Assembly (NCBI GenBank): GCA_958299035.1
Contig: CATQJL010000112.1
Location: 12,128,880 to 12,192,879, forward strand
Length of the DNA stretch: 64,000 bases
Direction of reading: 5' to 3'
Source of the DNA: Cylicocyclus nassatus
Lineage: Eukaryota; Nematoda; Chromadorea; Rhabditida; Strongylidae
Translations under genes and position numbers: made by a program
Shown: positions 1 to 11,844 of the stretch, in pieces
Position numbering within the stretch: the first letter of the stretch is position 1
Layout of the letters: the number at the start of each line of letters is the position of its first letter
The notes under the pieces: generated by a model
Seen by the model: only the letters and a program-made list of their open reading frames with translations
Told to the model about the DNA's origin: nothing
Databases searched by the model: none

Positions 1-1503
1 GAAAATTGAACCATGACATTGTTTTTGGCGTGGAAGTGCCGGTCTGGAGGTGAAAGAATGCCTGCTGCTACTGCTTCCGCAAAATTGAAATCAAAATGGG
101 ACGTGAACACAAATTTTATATCTAAGCCGGCTTGCTGTATAGTATACTATGGAGAAATGGGAAAATGATCCAGTTATGAGTGGCAAAATTTCAGTTGCTT
201 AGAAGTGCGTACTCATTGATAAATCCATAGAAGTTAAGAGAAACGAAAATTAGCTTACGTTCTCCATCGGAGTGGAAAACATACATATGCGAAATTTAAG
301 CTCAAAAGATTTAAGCATATCGCTTCTGGTTATATCACTCGAACGCACGCTAATTCTTCGCTTTGTATATTTAGAGAATTGTGACTGACACATGGCCATT
401 CGTTTTTATGAGCAAAGTGCAAACTTGCCTTGTAGATAGCGATTGTCGAATTGGCTATGTATAGAGGCAAGATGTCCTCCACGAGCAACGCAAAACGCTT
501 CGGCATCATACCAATTCCTATTGATGTTGTAATGTGCATTTTTTTAAAAACGGAAATTTGAAAGAAATATCAAGGCTCGTTATCTTGAAGTTATCTGTAC
601 CTCACAAGGTTCGCTTAATGAACAGTTTATTTCGCCTCACGATTCTGCAACAGGCTTCCTCAAAGGATTGAAAGTAAGTCAGTCACCTAAACTTACATCA
701 CAACTTCACAAGGTATTCGTCCAAGACAAACCCAGCTAGTTTCTAGGTCAGTAACTTATCAAAATCACACCAGCAATGCAGTTTGACAATCTTGCTTACT
801 CACTCATGACGAAAGAGTGAATGTAATCGCACTGGATTTGATGAATAATAGTGAGATGGTCATTGTTGCCAGAAGGATAGGAATGGCATCAGACCACTAG
901 TGTTCAAAAGTATCTTCGGCTTCCAGATTCGTTTAGAGGTGGAGTTCAGGCGAAACGCAGCGGTTTTTGATTACGAGAGAATACGAAAAGTAGTGCTGTG
1001 AGAAAGTTCGACAAGTTTGTCCTTGTCAGCAGGAAAGTCCGCAACCTAATTCTATACTAATCCGGGAGTCAATCATATCTCATTTTTCCATTCATCATAG
1101 GTTCACGTGATAAGATGAATGAACAACGGTTTGCGAGCAAATATCTTATCTTTTCCACAGGTAAGATTGTGAGTTCAATATCGATTCCATTACCACCATA
1201 ATTTTTTCTGTCCTCGGCACAGTCGCTAGGCTCTTTCCGTCTTTCACCAGTCTGAGTTCATCTACATGCACAAGCATTGTAGTCGATACCTCACCCACAT
1301 TTGGCATTGCCCAGGCACTCTACATGGTAAACCGCTTCAGACTTGACGCATCGATCCACCGTACCGAGGGGTACAAAATGTGTCACACAATCTTTTGCGT
1401 ACACAATTTCGTCGGTGTTGTTCTTGTACATTTACTAGTGCAACATCTGTCTGTCCTCAACTGTGGTTGTACCTGGGCCCTTTTATAAACCACTAGCTGG
1501 CTT
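1..1503. other. no gene recognised
   Basis: No open frame here resembles a known protein, and no clear repeat or RNA gene is visible. The sequence is AT-rich with stop codons in all frames. I see nothing to annotate beyond unassigned intergenic DNA. Confidence 0.6.
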
Positions 1504-1976
1504 ACCCGGCTCCGCCGTATGTTCCAAATAGAAAATTCCATTTCTTAACCGATCCGGACCAAACTTGACACACATACACTTCGGGCCCCGGCGGGTGTCA
1601 CAGTCCACTTTTCGCTATTGATCGATGTCGATTTTATCGATTTTTTGCAACATTTGAGCTAGGGGGCTGGAATTTGGCAGGGGGGTGTAATCGAGCATGC
1701 TGATCACCCCCACGGGGGTGATCAGCATGCTCGATTACCCCCCTGTGCCAACTCCCAGCCCCGTAGCTCAAATTTTGCAAAAAATCGATAAAATCGATAT
1801 CGATCGATGACGAAAAGTAGCCCTTGACACCCGCCGGGGCCCAAAGTGTATGTGTGCCAAGTTTGGTCCCGATCGGTTCAGAAATGGAATTTTCTATTCG
1901 GAACATACGTACAGACAGACAGACAGACATACAGACAGACATACAGACAAACAGACATTCAGCTTTATATATAAGA
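1504..1976. repeat. head-to-head palindromic repeat (foldback) with CAGA/TATATATAAG tail
   Basis: Two arms (about 1519-1710 and 1713-1908) are near-perfect inverted copies meeting at a 2-nt centre inside a C5/G5 run. Each arm carries the same motifs, including TCGATTTTATCGATTTTTTG and a stretch near the outer end resembling ATTTTCTATTCGGAACATAC. The right arm continues into a (CAGA)n-rich tract and then AGCTTTATATATAAGAT. The same arm sequence recurs as a single copy near 7.12-7.31 kb and as another inverted pair at 57.6-58.3 kb. The tail of conserved block, short tandem repeat and TATATATAAG resembles 3' ends of some non-LTR retroelements, but no protein is present. Open frames through the arms are by-products of the repeat. 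Confidence 0.85.
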
Positions 1977-2051
1977 TTTGTTATCCTATCAAATATAGGT
2001 GGTGACTTGGTTGGCATGACGTTAGTCGTCGCGTCAATTCTTCGCGTTTGC

Positions 2052-2130
2052 GATATCAGTGCTTGCAGGTGCGCGCTAAGTTACGAAAGGTGATATCAGT
2101 GCTCGCAGGTGCGCGCTAAGTTACGAAAGG
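2052..2130. repeat. 40-bp tandem duplication (two units)
   Basis: A unit beginning GATATCAGTGCT and ending TTACGAAAGG occurs twice in direct succession (2052-2091 and 2092-2130) with one visible mismatch, indicating a recent local duplication. Confidence 0.9.
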
Positions 2131-2647
2131 CTTGCTGCTTCTGATGATCTTGACTGCATTTATATGAAGATTGAACAAAGTAGCTTCTCAAAGTGTTGCA
2201 AAACGTGCATTATTTTTGCAACAACATAATAATAGACTATGATACAATCGTCAATTTACCTGCAATATTTAGGTGGACCTCTGACGGCAAGCTTCACAAT
2301 TCTGCTCATAAAGAAAAGAGCGAGCATGGGTGCTAATCCTTGGTCCACTGCCGCCCTCTTACTCGCGCATAATAGGTGTGCTAAAACTGTCCCATTATTT
2401 TGTCTTCAAAGAAGGAAAGCACTGTGAGATCACTTCGATTTGGTTTTGCTTACTCACTAGCCCAAAGTTCGACTGTGTTCGTTTTAATAGAGCTGGATGT
2501 CTGTTTCCTGTTTGTATGCATGAATGTCACTTCTGTCACTAACGTCCCCCCGATCGGTCGGCTTATTTTGCTGCTTCAATCTAAACAACGATCGAGGATA
2601 GTTAAGAAGAAGTTCGGTGGAAGAAACCGTGGCTAGTCCACCGAAGG
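2131..2647. other. no gene; diverged copy of sequence at 61.35-61.47 kb
   Basis: No gene is recognised. Roughly 2129-2240 resembles 61350-61470: both have a GCTGCTTCTGAT-like start, then TTGCAAAACG and a TTTTTGCA block. It is probably an old dispersed repeat of unknown type. Confidence 0.4.
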
Positions 2648-3624
2648 ATGCCAAGTCAAGATACCAAGGAACGCAGGACCCAACGACGACAAGAACAGTT
2701 GCGCGTATGTTTTTACAATGCTCGTTCCCTGTATAGTGAGGAGAGATTAGTTGCGCTAGAGGAGGAACTAAGTTTGATAAAATTTGACATTGTCGGACTA
2801 TGCGAAACTCGTCGCAGCGGCGCTTCTTATACGAAACGAAACTTCTCGAGCTTACACTTCTATAATAGCGGAAACCAAATGCAGAAACCACTAGAAGAGG
2901 AGTCGGCATACCAGTGAATGAGCGCAATCATCGTTATTGCGTAGGCATAACATTCGTCTCGGAACGCCTTATCCAGATCCACTTCCGGATGCGGGGAAGT
3001 CTATGCGGGTTTCTATAGCCTACGCACCATGGCAGGAGAATATTATGAAGAATTTGTAGAAGAACTACGATGCGCACTTTCAACGATATACCTATGACAT
3101 CTTAATTGGCGACTTTAACGCGCGTATAGGAAGAGATGGGCCACGAAGCGAATACGTCGGCGACAAGTGCCTTGGAATACGGAATAGTAAAGGGCAGGCC
3201 ATGCTTGAGTTCGCTGAGTCTGAAAAATTCTATGTGATGAATTCCCTTTTCGAAAAGCCTCACAGACGAAGATGGACTTGGAGATCTCCCAATGGACAAG
3301 CACAGGAAGAAATAGATTTTATTGACACGACAACCAAGGATAGCAACTAATATTGCTGTTCTCAACAAATTTAATGCTGGAAGTGACCACAGACTTATTC
3401 GGGCTGTTGTCGACATCCGGATCATGCACAGTAAAGTACGTTTTGCTCGACTGCTTCCCAATTATTGCGAGCTCGAAATGAAGACAGCTTTACTTAATGA
3501 TCCCCGAGTAAATGAGATTTCATCATCAACTCTGATATCGAATGATCCAGTGAGCTTTTGGTTACAACTACGTACATCAATACAGGAGGCTGCTGCTCAT
3601 GCAGAAGTCCGTTGGGAACGCTAA
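2648..3624 (+). pseudogene. RTE endonuclease domain (broken)
   Basis: The N-terminal fragment (2648-2917) has the LINE endonuclease start pattern: FYNARSL, then a DIVGLCETRR-like segment. After a frame change, GDFNARIGRDG is readable around 3109-3138, followed by a W-rich stretch and, near 3379-3402, GSDHRLIR, the C-terminal SDH signature of the exonuclease-endonuclease-phosphatase fold. In active elements this domain nicks target DNA to prime reverse transcription. Here several frameshifts separate the motifs. The region after SDH (to 3624) is the linker toward the RT. Family assignment is from motif order; no alignment was run. Confidence 0.8.
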
Positions 3625-3980
3625 AACGGATATCCGATAGAACCCTATTTAATCTTCGTTTAAGACGTGAAATGAAGTACGGGATAAGACAGAAGAATTC
3701 TTTCGACTCTGTTGAATACTCCACTGTTTGCAAGGTTGCCAGATGGTCAATAAAAGACGATCTTTATCAACATCATCTTTCTGTTCTGAGCGTGCCATCC
3801 GAGTCAACCGTATAAAGCGTGGCCGTCTTGAGCTTGTTCATGAACGAGAAACTATCTGCCAGCTACGCCGACACTAACAACCGACTCCACCGAAGCTGGT
3901 TTACTCGCTACTACTTACTTTGCTGAGCTTTACGGAATACGCGAGAATCCCATTCAGCGCACCCAATAACTGCAGACGAG

Positions 3981-4790
3981 TTGAGGATAGCTGCCTCAAA
4001 AATTCGCGGAAACACTGCCCCAGGCATCGATGGAATCGGATCTATAGCTGCGAAGTATGGAGTAGAGATTGTTGCACCACAATTAGCAGATATCATCAAC
4101 CGAATGTTCGAGAAAGGTAGCATACCCGATGAATTTGCACATGTTTCCATGGTTCTACCTCACGAAGGGCGATCGGTATGACATCAAAAACTACCGCCCG
4201 ATCTCCCTCTTACCTTCATTGTATAAAATTTTGACAAGAGCTTTGGCCCACCGGATAGAGGAAAAAGTAAATACGCCTTTCCATTGAGCAAGCCGGTTTT
4301 CGACGAACTTTTTCAACTACCGACCACTTGCAAACAATCAACCAACTTATAGAGAAGACCCATGAATACCATCTACCAATAGCACTTCTTTTCCTCGACT
4401 CTGAAAAAGCTTTCGATACTATTAATTTCAACGCAATCTGGGAAGCTCTTACATACTTTGAAGTAGATAATGACACGATTTTGATGATACAACTATTATA
4501 TCAAACCGCAACAGCCTCACTTCAACTTAACAATACCAATTCGTCTTTCAAAATACATAGAGGAGTCCGTCAAGGCAATGCATTGTCTCCGCTTATTTTC
4601 ATCATATGTCTGCAGTACGCGATCGAATCTATACAGTGGGAAGATGGAGAAGGATATGACATTGGCGGAAAACATTTCGTTACCTTGCTTATGCGGATGA
4701 CATTGTACTCATAGGTCTTAGTCCAAGTCATTTGGAATCAACGGCTGTATAGCTTCTTCATGCATGTTTTCGAATAGGACTTCAAATTAA
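3981..4790 (+). pseudogene. RTE reverse transcriptase domain (broken)
   Basis: A fragment at 3981-4181 contains NTAPGIDGI, the usual start of the LINE RT. The frame at 4328-4714 has FLDSEKAFDTI (motif A) and RGVRQGNALSPLIF (motif B). The catalytic YADD box is present at 4690-4701 but lies in a different frame from motif B, so a frameshift separates them. In active copies this domain makes cDNA at the nicked target. The downstream fragment at 4810-5046 includes a VDCFVYLGQLI-like segment, matching the YLG motif after the RT palm. Confidence 0.85.
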
Positions 4791-5457
4791 TGGCCACAAA
4801 ACCAAGTGGATGGGCGAAAACAGAGACAACACTTGGACGAGCTCGGTAATCACACTGAACTTCAATGTCATTGAACGTGTAGACTGCTTCGTATACCTTG
4901 GACAGCTAATTCAATGCCCACGCAGTCATGATAAAGAAATTTCCAGACCAGAAGTGCAGCGTGGAATGCATTCGGAAAAGTACGACAGTTTCTCGGCAGC
5001 CGAAATGTTGCTGTTCATCTCAAACGCCGTTGCTTTAATAACGTGATACTCTCAACGCTTTTATACGGTTGTGAAACTTGGGCGGTGACTAAGAACTCGC
5101 TGCTGAAATTTCTTCGATGCCAAAGAGCGATGGAACGATCGATGCTAGGATTTCGCTTAAAAGACCAAAAGTCTTCAAAATGGATACGTTTTATCACGAA
5201 ACTGAAAGATGTAGTCGCAATAGCTCGTCGAAGAAAATGGCGATTTGCTGGAAGAATACTTGGAAAAGAAGGTGATGAAAGATGGACAGACATGCTTACA
5301 CGTTGGATTCCACCTACTGGCCGACGTTTTGGAAAACCTAGAACGCGATGGGAAGACGACATCCGTAAGCATTGCAAGATATATAAGCCTAATTGTATTT
5401 GGCAGGAGCTAAGAATGGAATGTGCTGTATGGAGAACACTTGGTATTACATACAGTG

Positions 5458-5480
5458 CTGGACATAATTATAGGGACACT
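5458..5480 (+). repeat. outer direct repeat, left arm of Tc1-like element
   Basis: CTGGACATAATTATAGGGAC at the left terminus. It is the likely transposase binding motif, by analogy with IR/DR elements. Confidence 0.7.
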
Positions 5481-5638
5481 CTAGAAATCGTCGTAATTTT
5501 CATTCTTGTCGGTGAATCTGTCTGAAACTTTGCTGTATGGTGCGCATGTAAGCCTACATAACTCCTCAGAACGGCTTCCAATCCCGTTGATTTCGAACGG
5601 AGAAAAATGGAAAAATTCGAAAAATCTTGTTTTGCAGG

Positions 5639-5661
5639 CTGGACATAATTATAAGGACACC
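5639..5661 (+). repeat. inner direct repeat, left arm of Tc1-like element
   Basis: CTGGACATAATTATAAGGAC, an internal copy of the terminal motif 181 bp from the outer one and in the same orientation. Confidence 0.75.
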
Positions 5662-6803
5662 TGGCCTTTTTAAGCATTATCGCATTCCTTGACTCCCAAA
5701 TTTTTTTGTAGAGTTACATCCCAGAATATGAAACTTTTGCAGCACCTAGGACCTGTCATGCTACTCAAGGAAAGATGATCCTTGCATTTTTCGTTTCCAA
5801 AGGCATCAGAAGTCAAACTGCTTCAGTAAACAACTGGTTTGAAGAGTTTTCAAGCCCTTGTTCATTTCAAATGATAATCATGGAGTCTACTGATCCTTCT
5901 GGATAGATGAGGTGAAGAGCACTTTCGTAAACTCTGCGTAAACTCGCTGATTTTGACGGACAGACTTCAACCTCACCATAGGGTTGTCGCGCTTTTGCAC
6001 CACAAAACTCGATTTTCAGGTCACAGAAAACGCTGCAATGTAGCCGCAACAATACACGTACAACAATAAACTTGTGTGCCTAGTCAGGAAAAAATTTCGG
6101 GGTTGCACATTCTGGTTCAGCCGCAGTTGTCATCCGTTGAGAGTTGAGTGGAGCACCCTGCACAATCATATCCAACTCAAATCAAGAAATCGAACACGAG
6201 AGCGCTTGAAACTTCAAAATCTTAACTAATCTCACCTACCGCTACCGCGTAAAATGCGACATGAAACAGAGAAGGATATAGTGAGATTTGTGATTATGTT
6301 GAATCTACTGCTCGCATAGAATTTTCGTTGGAAGTATTTCAGATCTAAATGGCAACTGCAGCACTAGAAAAAATCTAAAAATTGTTGCAAAAGATGCATC
6401 TCCACGTAGACAATGTAATGAATCGAGTCCATCACTTCACGACCATTGGAAAGTGAGTTTTGTGGTGCAAAAGCGCGACAACCCTATGGTGAGGTTGAAG
6501 TCTGTCCGTCAAAATCAGCGAGTTTACGCAGAGTTTACGAAAGTGCTCTTCACCTCATCTATCCAGAAGGATCAGTAGACTCCATGATTATCATTTGAAA
6601 TGAACAAGGATTTGAAAACTCTTCAAACCAGTTGTTTACTGAAGCAGTTTGACTTCTGATGCCTTTGGAAACGAAAAATGCAAGGATCATCTTTCCTTGA
6701 GTAGCATGACAGGTCCTAGGTGCTGCAAAAGTTTCATATTCTGGGATGTAACTCTACAAAAAAATTTGGGAGTCAAGGAATGCGATAATGCTTAAAAAGG
6801 CCA

Positions 6804-6826
6804 GGTGTCCTTATAATTATGTCCAG
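6804..6826 (-). repeat. inner direct repeat, right arm of Tc1-like element
   Basis: The inverted counterpart of the inner left motif (TCCTTATAATTATGTCCAG). Confidence 0.75.
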
Positions 6827-6985
6827 CCTGCAAAACAAGATTTTTCGAATTTTTCCATTTTTCTCCGTTCGAAATCAACGGGATTGGAAGCCGTTTTGAG
6901 GAGTTATGGTAGGCTTACATGCGCACCATATAGCAAAGTTTCAGACAGATTCACTGACAAGAATGAAAATTACGACGATTTCTAG

Positions 6986-7008
6986 AGTGTCCCTATAATT
7001 ATGTCCAG
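6986..7008 (-). repeat. outer direct repeat, right arm of Tc1-like element
   Basis: The inverted counterpart of the outer left motif (TCCCTATAATTATGTCCAG), next to the right end and the TA duplication. Confidence 0.7.
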
Positions 7009-7118
7009 CACTGTATGCGTCCCATTACTGACATAATGAAGCCTTACATAATATCATCACGTCTTTTGCATGAACAACGTAAACCGTTGAGAATGAATAA
7101 AAGATAAAGATAAAGATG

Positions 7119-7310
7119 CATAAATGTCTGCACATAGGTTTCAAATAGAAAATTCCATTGAACCTGTTCGGACCAAAATTTGCACACATATACTCCGTAG
7201 TGGGGCTAATGTCGCAGACTACTTTTCGTTATTGATCGACATCGATCTTGTCGATCTCTTGCGAATTCGAGCTATGGAGCTGGGAGTTGGCACGGGGGGA
7301 GGGGGTAATG
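7119..7310. repeat. single arm of the ATTTTCTATTCGGAACATAC-type repeat family
   Basis: This sequence resembles one arm of the palindromes at 1.5-2.0 kb and 57.6-58.3 kb: a GAAAATTCCATT block, a CTACTTTTCG block, and GGAGCTGGGAGTTGGC before a G-rich run. It begins directly after the RTE tail. It is more diverged than the palindromic copies and has no inverted partner nearby. Confidence 0.75.
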
Positions 7311-9443
7311 CTGTTTACGAACGTTACAAGCTCTAAGAATAATTTTACTTTACTGGTTTTGAGCAGGGAGCTAGCGCGTATTGGTAACTAAGCGTGCTGA
7401 ATACGAAAATGCGGGGCGCCGGAAACTGGCATGTAACTGAGCGTGGACAGGGAAATTAGAAGAAGATGTTATTGGTGGGCAGATGTTATCATGCCGTTTT
7501 GAGAGGGACCTAGCGGAGCCAAGTATCCCATCTAGCTCTGAACATACCGGAATATAACAGCCAATGGCGAAGACGTCGCCTGTAAACTAGCCAGGTGACT
7601 AATTTACAGGTCACTTCGTACTCTCAGGCCTTTAAAAAAGGCATTTTTGCCGAACTGTAAGGCCAATTAAACTGTTGAGCATATTGAGCCTTATGGCACA
7701 GAAAAGATAATTTCAGGAAGTGATGCTCTGGTTTTACGAACAAAATATGGTGTATAATACATCAATGTTCCTTCAAATCTTTGGCGAGTTGCAAATAGAG
7801 CAATGACATTTCTTTCGCAGAAAAAATGAGCACTCAAACTTCATCCAAGAGCAGGTGCTTCAATCGCTTTTGAAAATTAACTTAGTTTTTGGAAACTTAC
7901 AAATGCGTTGTCTCAATATGAATGCAGTGTCCACTCGAAACAGCAGCAGTTCCGTATGAGCAGTTGCCAGCAGTCGCTTCACAGAAAAGGTAGCAAATAA
8001 CGAGAATGATTTGCAATAGCATAGTCTTTGACGCAGCGCTATAATCTCAAAAGAGATGCTTTTATGAAGAGTTCTTATCTGGGAATCATAAGACGATAAG
8101 CGCAACGGGCCATGCTGTAAAATGCATATCATTACAACTGCAGAACATTTTTGCAAAGAGTCCTCCAGTAAAATACCCATGCTTGTAGCTTGCTGCTTAT
8201 TCCGCCTATTATCACTACAAGCGAGCGGCCGTAGTGTCTGCAGCTTGTTGTTAAGATTTACAAATTTTGGAACGCGATTTACTCTAGCTAGTTTTCCAAA
8301 AACAAGTGACACAAGCAGTCAAGCATATAAACCGAGGCAAGTGCCATTATCCGAGCACCTTCCAGGCGTAAAATTCGTTCATTCAAGTAAGATTTAATAG
8401 AGTCGCTCGCGGGAAAGTTGTAGACAAAGTGTTATTTCTCACAATGCACAAAGTACCAGGTTAACCCTTGAGTTTGTACCGCTTTCAACTTTGTCATCGC
8501 TCCCTCATATGGACCTTGCTGCAGGATATCTGCCAATTATTAGATGAGTTGTTGGGATTAATGACTTCTCGGGATGAACACCAACAATTTTCGCTTTCAA
8601 AAAACTCATGGAATCTTTCTCATAACCAGAAAGACAAGCGTAATACTTGTTGTAAGTGTTGTCGCACCAAGCCAAATGACAGCAGTTAGTACGAGCATTT
8701 CCAACAAAGTCAGTGCGGATGCTGGTTGCGACTTCTATAGCGTGAGTTTGCTCATTGTTCCGCCCATAGGTGCAATAGGGGGAGCCGGGCCCTCTCCAGG
8801 TGAAGGGGGACTCTGCTACTCCCATCCTTGCAAGGTGAAGGGGGTAAGTGTGCCCTTAAAGCAAAATGCCCCAAAAACTTACACACCATTCGAAAGCTGA
8901 GGTCATGTAGAATCGAAGTAAACTGTCGACTTTTTTCTTGGTTTTCTGTGCCTTGAGATATGAGGCATTTCATGTACTTCATATGTCAACTAATTTTGTG
9001 TCCTCACTTTCTGCTCTCCAAATGAATGCTACAAGAAAGTCGACGATCTACTTTTGTTAATGAAAACTTCCGTAAAATATATAGATAATCAGCAGTGATT
9101 AGGTCCTCGTTTGGCAGAAATCTGCTTTCGAAAATGGACATGATTCCAGATAAAATGCAGTGTATCTCTCGGTAGAGGGGGGCTAGAAAGAAGTCGACGG
9201 TCTACTTCGAATCTTCTTTTCCTGAGCTTTCGAATATAGATTGCTAGGCGAAAAAACTTGCCAGTTTTTGGAAATAGGGTGGAGATATTTACTATTAGCT
9301 TGCTCCACCCAGCTCCCCCAATGTATTGGCTTCTATCAGTCATCCTAGCAAGTGCTTTTCAGAACCGGAAGCAAAAAACCCTAACATGCTTTATATCACT
9401 CGATAGCTAAGATAGATAGATACGAGATACGAGCAATTTTATC
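7311..9443. other. no gene recognised
   Basis: The longest frame here (7860-8312, minus, 150 codons) matches nothing I recognise, and the stretch shows no codon pattern or domain. Short G- and C-rich patches occur around 8770-8850. Nothing else supportable is seen. Confidence 0.5.
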
Positions 9444-9445
9444 TA

Positions 9446-10175
9446 CAGTCGAGTAGATTTCCTGCTTAATATAGGGTCCCTGCAGACGCGACAACGCTGA
9501 AGCGTCAATAAATGCCTGCGAGTTCCCGAGCTAGTGTTTTCCAGTGTTTTGCTTATTTCATGCTTTTTAGTTGATTCGTTGTTGATAAAGAGGAAAAGGG
9601 TAAGTTAAAGAGAGTAGTTTCTGTTTTCTAGAAAGTTCTATCATCGCATATTCACAGATATCCAAGTGGAAGCATTTCGCGTCAGCTTCTTGTCTATTTT
9701 TTGTCATCTTTCTGCTACTTCTTCTTATAAACCTCCTCCTTCTTGTGAGGCGTTTCTTTGAACGCTAGTTGGCTTGTCTTGCAGCAACTTCGGCTTTCAT
9801 CCACAAGAAATAGCATTTTAATCAAGTGCTTCATGTGATAAATACAATAAGTCAATCGTAAAAACCCACTAGTTCAAAGAAGTACCTCACAAGAAGAAAG
9901 AGACATGAAGTGGCAAAAAATTAGACAAGAAGCTGACGCGAACTGCTTTCATGTGGATATCTGTGATTATGCAATGATAGAACTTCTCAGAAAACAGAAA
10001 CTACTCTCTAACCTACCCTTTTCTTCTTTATCAGCTACGAATCACCTAAAAAGCATAAAATAAGCAAAGAAAACACTGGAAAACACTAGCTCGGGAACTC
10101 GTCAGGCTATTATTGACGCCCCAGCGTTGTTGCGTCTGCAGGGACACTATATTAAGCAGGAAATCTACTCGACTG
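9446..10175. mobile_element. foldback MITE, Tc1/mariner-type ends (CAGTCGAG, TA duplication)
   Basis: Ends CAGTCGAGTAGATTTCCTGC and its reverse complement are flanked by TA (9444-9445, 10176-10177). The left arm (to about 9768) and right arm (from about 9869) are inverted copies of ~310-320 bp with scattered mismatches and small indels, leaving a ~100-bp centre. No transposase is encoded. It is older than the 5.4-7.0 kb element, judging by arm mismatches. Confidence 0.88.
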
Positions 10176-10177
10176 TA

Positions 10178-10974
10178 GCTGCGATATCAGCCAATTCTGG
10201 CTAATTATTTTTTCAGACCAAAAAGGTTTTTTTCGAACTTTTCTACATGATTCGAAAGCTTGATAGACGAGTAATCTGACTGTCTTTTTTAAATTAATAT
10301 GCTCTCTACTAAAAGGAGATACAGTACGATTCTTGTCAGTAAACATGTATCCATCACTGGCTAGTTCAGATTTTCTCTCTTGCTCAACTCTTTCTTGCGA
10401 CAGTGTGTACTCACTGATACAATGTTAATTATTCAAAGAATTAGGCATCCTTTTAATTGTTGATTATGTTTCGTCATCAACGCCACTTTGAGTGCGCAGA
10501 GGGTCTCAAGCATGCGTTTTTTTTTTCAAGAAAATTCTGTTGTTTCGATGCTCTCTTACAGTCTTGATGTCTGAGGAGAAGAGCGGCTGGCGTTTCCTTT
10601 CCAAATTAGAAGTGCTGTTGTAACAGCATTTCGATACTGCCGTTATGCCTTGTTTCTAGTCTCAACCCAGGTGAAGGAGGTCAGCTAGATGCCGGCCCTA
10701 AAGTGAAGGGGGTCAGAGGAATTTCTCCACCTATCGCATCTATGGTTTCGCCTAGAGCTTGCAAATCTGCTTTCTGAGCTTTTCCGATAAATAGCTCGTC
10801 TACGATTACAAATGACTACGCAGGAGCTGTGTTTATTTCATAGTTTTATAAAACTATGTAGGGAACTCCCCGACCTCCCCCATCTTACAAAACGATTTGT
10901 CTTTATTCTCGCAATACAGTTATTATACAAAGAACTTTTATGACCCCTACATACCGGCTATAGAAAAAGTTTTG
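10178..10974. other. no gene recognised
   Basis: AT-rich sequence with no recognisable frame or clear repeat. Confidence 0.5.
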
Positions 10975-11665
10975 TGACCTGCATCCTACAAGGAAAGTCA
11001 CTTAACTTAGGTCGGGATTTTGAAATGAGACACATGTATTTAAAATCAGCTCGGAACGCAGATTCCAAATATGCTATCCTTAGCTGCGAAGCGTTTTTTT
11101 TTTGAAGCGAGTTATGAGCTTTTTTAGTATGTGTCATTGACAAACAACTGAATATGGAAAGAGGGTCTTCAGGTAAAAATCTGCCCAAAAAGTGATGGAA
11201 AATCAAAATGACATCAAATTGAGTCATTTGGCTTTAATAGGCCCCGGGCAGACTTCACGCGATTTGATCGTCGCGACTGGGTCGCGACGAGACAACTGTT
11301 ACAACATCATTCCATGCCGATCAACTTGCATTCGGTTGTGATACTTTTCCAACCCGACATTTTTGAATGTGAAATGAAAATGAATGGAAATCTTGGCGAT
11401 TAGATCGCGACGATTACGTCGCGTGAAGTCTGACCGGGGTCATAGGGTATAATATGCATTTGAACCACTACCTAGATGATGGTATCGTAGCATGCCTAAG
11501 TCGGTCAACACGCAAAGTTTGCTCAGGAAAAAGCTCATAACTCGCTTCAGGGGAATGCTTCGCAGCTAAGGAAAGCAGATTCAAAATTAGCGTTTCAAGC
11601 TGATTCCAACCACATGTGTCTCATTTCAAAACCTTGACCTAGTTAAGTAACTTCCCTTGTTAGGA
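10975..11665. repeat. imperfect inverted repeat, ~150-bp arms
   Basis: About 10978-11125 and 11530-11665 are diverged inverted copies: shared blocks include GAAATGAGACACATGT, the inverse of ACATGTGTCTCATTTC, and AGCTGCGAAGC-like and GCGAGTTATGAGCTTTTT segments. The loop holds a separate 202-bp element (11240-11441). It is probably an old foldback element whose ends I could not define. Confidence 0.7.
11240..11441. mobile_element. 202-bp MITE, GGCCCCGG ends, 3-bp target duplication
   Basis: Terminal inverted repeats of about 37 bp begin GGCCCCGGGCAGACTTCACG (left) and, read inward from the right, GACCCCGGTCAGACTTCACG. ATA is duplicated on both sides (11237-11239, 11442-11444). The CpG-rich ends contrast with the AT-rich flanks. 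There is no coding capacity. A 3-bp duplication would fit PIF/Harbinger-like transposition, but the assignment is tentative. Confidence 0.8.
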
Positions 11666-11844
11666 AAATTGCAGATGCCGAAACTGCCAACTTTGTCTTC
11701 AGTCTTATACGAGAAAATACAATATTGCAATATAGAGCCTGCAATACTTCTCTATTTCTATTATTGCACACGTTGTAAGTTCTCTGTAAATGATTAGACA
11801 AATGCGTGCGTTATTGTGGCTCTTTCGTGGAAGGATTGGTCCAT

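Larger units (their letters stand above)
5453..7013. mobile_element. Tc1/mariner-like non-autonomous foldback element, TA target duplication
   Basis: The ends read CAGTGCTGGACATAATTATA and its reverse complement, each flanked by TA (5451-5452 and 7014-7015). Left arm about 5453-6010 and right arm about 6455-7013 are near-identical inverted repeats of ~558 bp around a ~440-bp unique centre. No transposase frame is present. Each arm carries a second copy of the terminal motif ~181 bp inward, as in IR/DR-type Tc1 elements. It sits inside the end of an RTE coding region. TA duplication and CAGT ends are typical of the Tc1/mariner superfamily; the family name is unknown. Confidence 0.92.
5043..7033 (+). 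pseudogene. RTE C-terminal region, split by a transposon
   Basis: The frame from 5043 reads LLYGCETWAVTK, then a long basic region ending GKPRTRWEDDI, the conserved C-terminal block of RTE-type polyproteins. The frame runs into the Tc1-like element at the TA at 5451-5452. After the element, the codons at 7014 onward finish the protein within five residues and reach TGA at about 7031-7033. So the insertion removed almost nothing of the protein; other frameshifts had independently broken the gene. Confidence 0.8.
2648..7118 (+). mobile_element. RTE-clade non-LTR retrotransposon, degenerate, interrupted
   Basis: Fragments encode, in order, an apurinic-type endonuclease, a reverse transcriptase and the RTE-type C-terminal region. 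The 3' end carries a short (AAAGAT)n-like tail at about 7096-7118, typical of RTE elements. The coding sequence is split into at least six frames by indels, so it cannot make a working enzyme. A 1561-bp DNA element (5453-7013) is inserted at a TA dinucleotide a few codons before the stop codon; the original last codons and a TGA stop resume at 7014-7033. The 5' boundary is uncertain and no target duplication was found. It belongs to a different RTE subfamily from the two copies near 22-25 kb and 30-42 kb. Confidence 0.85.

Noticed and set aside
1634..2093. Frames rich in SVCLSV or DRQTDIQTD
   Set aside because: They are translations of a (CAGA/TCTG)n tract and palindrome arms.
7860..8312. 150-codon minus-strand frame
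   Set aside because: There is no domain, no codon pattern and no neighbouring exon; it is likely chance.
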